64,000 nt of DNA from Acanthochromis polyacanthus (lineage: Eukaryota > Chordata > Actinopteri > Pomacentridae). The stretch lies in assembly GCF_021347895.1 (NCBI RefSeq), contig NC_067130.1, positions 26,247,817 through 26,311,816 of the forward strand, written 5' to 3'. Both the position numbers and the translations under genes were made by a program. Of this stretch, positions 60,863 through 64,000 are shown one piece after another; positions within the stretch are counted from its first letter, which is position 1; each line of letters opens with the position of its first letter. The notes under the pieces are model-generated. The model was not told where the DNA came from. It did not search any database and saw only the letters and a program-made list of their open reading frames with translations.

Positions 60863-62779
60863 GACACTCAAGCACAGCTTGCCATATTTCAAGAAGAAAA
60901 AATGTGTAATTTAATTTAAGGTAACCCTGACAGTGGGAAAGCATTAAAAAGAAGAAAACTTACTCTTTAAAGTTAACTAATTCATTATTTTGATCAATGT
61001 TTGCCTTGTAGGATGGCATACCATGTGAGTTTTTGTAACTCTGTAAATTCCAAGGACGCACTTGAGTGGATTCATGGGTGCTCAAAGCTTTTATGTGTGA
61101 ACATAATGTGGGATTTGACCTTGAGTCAGATTTTTCAGAATAGTTTGGCAGGACCACATTAACTGTGACGAGATTCTCTGTGCTATTCGCATTTAGGACA
61201 TAATGAAGAACTAACTGAATCAGATCAGTTATCTGTTATCCGAGGTTGTTAGAAACTTGTGTAAGATCATACACTGTATTTCGTGAGCTTTTTTCTTTCT
61301 TTTTTCAGAATTTAAAATATTCTGCAAAACAGAATGTGTGCCAAATTACGTCCATGTTCATTTGTTAAAATGACTTCCAGCCAGTCAGAAACTGTACTTG
61401 TGCAGCCCATTAATCCAAATTAACATTCTAAAGGGCAGGTCCACCTTATATGGACAGGAAGTTGGTTATGCAATCTGTTCTAAATGTTGTCATGAAAAGT
61501 ACTTTTTAAAATGGCTACAGTATCCTTGGAAACACATTCAGCTTCACTGCTGCAACTCCATCAAAGGGAAGACTACCGGTCACTTACTTTTGCACCCACG
61601 TTGTAAAATAAAGTTCAGTTTGATAGCTTAATCTTGAGCACATGAAAAAACCCAAAATAGTTACTTCCATTAACCTCCTCTTCTCTGAACAGCACTTGAT
61701 TTGCATACAGTGCAATATTGTGCTCTCTTTGCAGGGCTTTCATTTCAGTGAAGCATGTCAGCCAACATTCAACATTAAGTACAGAAGTTAGTCAGAAGCT
61801 GGATTTTGGGGATCTTTGTTGTCCTTAAATATTGAATAACAGATGCTGTTACTTTAGAGTTCTATGAATACGTTTGCGGTTTCATTTCAGAGAGCCAATT
61901 CAGATAAAATTAATTTAAAAAAAACAAAAAACGAATCATCTACCAATACTGGTATTATCAGTGATAACCAAAGACCTGCTAGACTTGACAATGGGGACCT
62001 ACTTATCTGGTCATGCATCTGAACTTGTAGGCAACTTGAATTGATGTAATGCAATACAAAATTGAGGGCCTTCGTATGTACCAAATGTCCACAATTCCCA
62101 ATTAATCCATGGTTTTCCACTGCACATAACCAACCATTCTTTATATAATTCGATTCACCACCAAAAATAGTCAAAATAGAGGAGTGATCTAAAAGAAAAT
62201 GTGACAAAAAATTATGCACAAATAAAGTATAATGAACTTTTCTCACCCAAAGATAGCCATCAGATTCCTTTTTTAAAGGAATTCAACCCTGAAGGATAAA
62301 CAGTTTAGAATCAATACAGATATTCTTCCAATCCTTGAAGACAGTAGCATATGAAGCAAAATACACCAATCAGATGTTAGTCTGGATGTTATTCTGACAT
62401 GCATCATCCACATAAGTATTTTTGCACACCATGTACACCCAACTTCACCCACTGGTTATTGGTTGCATTCAATTAACCATTCAATGAACATCCGTGCCCC
62501 ATGTCATCCTGAAAGTGACCACTACAGCACAGAAATATTTCATCATTGGACAAAGGTGATCACTCAGAACTATTGTGTATTGATCTGCAGTGAATATTTC
62601 CTCTGATGGGACAAGTGGGCCCAACGCACTCTAACAAAAGCCTGAATCAAATAAAGCAGAGCCACCGGATCAGCTAACTGTAAGGGTCAAAGATCAGGTT
62701 TTCACTTTTATTTGTCACCTGCCATTTCTGACTTATATATGCTAGTTTTGCAAGTGAGAAAGTCTTTGAATTTGGAGCT

Positions 62780-63070
62780 ACACAGCTCTGATCTGCACCT
62801 GCTATCCTCACCCCCGTCATCTCTACTCTCACCCAACTGGTCGAAACAGCCACCTTCCCTGAGCCTGGTTCTGTCAGAGATTTTTCTTTTCCCCTCCCTA
62901 TTCAAGATTTTATTTTTTGTCCCTTCCCACCGTCACTCACAGGGAATCCAAAGGCGGCTTTGGATTGTTTTTTTTTTTTTTATAATTCATAAGGTCTGTA
63001 CTTTACTATGCTAAGCACTGTAAGATGACATTTGTTGTGAATTTGCGCTATATAAATGAAATTGAATGGA
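62780..63070 (+). mobile_element. 3' tail of a fish LINE/SINE-type retroelement
   Basis: The right end 'gaatttgcgctatataaatgaaattgaatgg' (63039) matches the very common fish retroelement terminus GCGCTATATAAATAAAATTGAATTGAATTG. Upstream phrases 'cacccaactggtcg' (62830), 'ccttccctgagcctggttct' (62852) and 'agagatttttcttttcccct' (62877) also fit the 3' untranslated part that I recall for that family. It is diverged, and nothing coding remains. A 100-codon frame across it (62712-63014) is incidental. The left end is approximate, and the exact family is not assigned. Confidence 0.7.
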
Positions 63071-64000
63071 ATTCTTAACATAAACACAGCTTCTTCATTC
63101 AGTCATACTTCTTTCTTTTCACGTTAGTCACTAGGCTGCTGTGAGAAAAAAAAACCTTGTACGTCTTTGGTGTCCATTCTCTCTGGAGACACGCAGTATT
63201 TTTAGTTGGCCTTGAATGTGTAGTAGCTTCATGATTATTGGTTTGGGGGTTTCCCATCTTGTCGTGGGTGACTGGAGTGAACTCTCTCCCCCACCAGAGA
63301 GTTAGGAAAATTGTGCTGACCCAGGAGCTGTGGGATCAGTCTCTCAATAAAACTTCTGCTGCCTCAGGGATGTTAAAGATGCAGAGGTTCTGAATGAAGT
63401 TCAGCGAGGCTAAAGTTCAGCATTGCTTTGCTGAATGCCATCCAACAGTGCTTGGAGGGAAGTCTCTGCCATCGACTTGGTGCTTACACACAAACTGATC
63501 TATAAGTTCCAACTTCCTTAGCTCTATATATTTTCTTTTATATTGTGATGAAAGACTTACTTTTTGACATAGATGTGACCATACAACACTCCCTCATGTA
63601 CTCTCTTCCAAGTTTTGTGTTGTCTCCTGCTTCCTTTACAGCCTGTTTGCATATTTTCACTACCAGCTTTAATTGCTGACCTAAGATGAAAACTGACTCA
63701 CATTCTGACCAGCAGGAGTCTCAAATATCTCCAAAAACTGAAGAGAAAAGAAATATTTTATTGTGTCATGTCCAACAAATTTGACCACTGAACCACCTTT
63801 GTTAATTTGCTTCCCAAAGCCAACTGACTATACAGATGTTAACTATAAGATGGCAATGTATGCACCGACAACAAGTGTGTGAACCTCAGATACACTCAGT
63901 ATAAATAAAAGAGGAACTTTTGTGGACTAGGGGTGACCCATATTGATCTATGGATCCTGACTTGACTATGAATTTCACAGTCTGATTTTACACAAAATTG
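63071..64000. other. Non-coding stretch to the window end
   Basis: No gene or clear repeat is recognised. Confidence 0.4.

Larger units (their letters stand above)
60200..62779. other. Non-coding stretch
   Basis: No gene is recognised. It contains an (AAAC)n tract and an ACT/AAT tract, listed separately, and ORFs of up to 119 codons (61887-62246 minus) without a domain or splice context. Confidence 0.4.

Noticed and set aside
61887..62246. 119-codon minus frame
   Set aside because: No recognisable domain, no splice context and an AT-rich composition typical of chance frames here.

Overview
ORGANISM. The window looks like AT-rich teleost (percomorph-type) nuclear DNA. The main evidence is its mobile-element content. 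There are five copies of a tRNA-headed SINE whose tail ends in ATGG repeats, Tc1-like remnants, a LINE reverse-transcriptase remnant, hAT-type and TTAA-flanked elements, and several degenerate repeats that I recognise from many ray-finned fish genomes. Species cannot be fixed from the sequence; a damselfish-like or cichlid-like percomorph would fit. There is no bacterial-style gene organisation. CODING CONTENT. I find no protein-coding gene that I can name. Nearly all open frames are short and chance-like, or lie in repeats. Two stretches have exon-like features, both on the minus strand and both weak: 10999-11208 (open frame between an acceptor-like and a donor-like site) and 49257-49283 (ATG in good context followed at once by a consensus donor). 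The rest is best read as intergenic or intronic DNA. Some complex, repeat-free stretches (about 24230-25200, 29640-30215, 57050-57200, 58200-58700 and 59050-59920) could hold conserved regulatory elements, but that needs alignment. LAYOUT. 1-11880: mostly unique DNA, with a decayed Tc1 transposon (4450-5233) and a solo LTR with a matching 6-bp target duplication (7572-8388). 11885-12670: 3' end of a LINE. 12670-31250: mostly unique DNA, with one full and one tiny SINE copy and trinucleotide tracts. 31256-31493: a near-perfect 83-bp-arm inverted-repeat element flanked by TA. 32840-38740: a dense repeat cluster. It contains a Tc1 tail, an old fish repeat, a SINE and a hAT-type element (35680-37261) nested inside an older inverted-repeat element, which also carries a GC-rich tandem duplication (37293-37601). 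41932-49045: three more inverted-repeat elements and a SINE. 49200-49700: candidate first exon. 53786-56054: a second hAT-type element (54059-55174) inside a relative of the same older fish repeat, followed by a palindrome array built from four copies of one terminal-repeat-like sequence. 60045-60199: a SINE. 62780-63070: a LINE-type 3' tail. HOW THE PARTS RELATE. The sequence preserves a relative chronology of insertions (hAT into old repeat, SINE into TTAA element, SINE into an LTR-like region), each supported by flanking sequence to the degree stated per entry. Family names rest on recognition from memory and on visible termini and target duplications; no database search was run.
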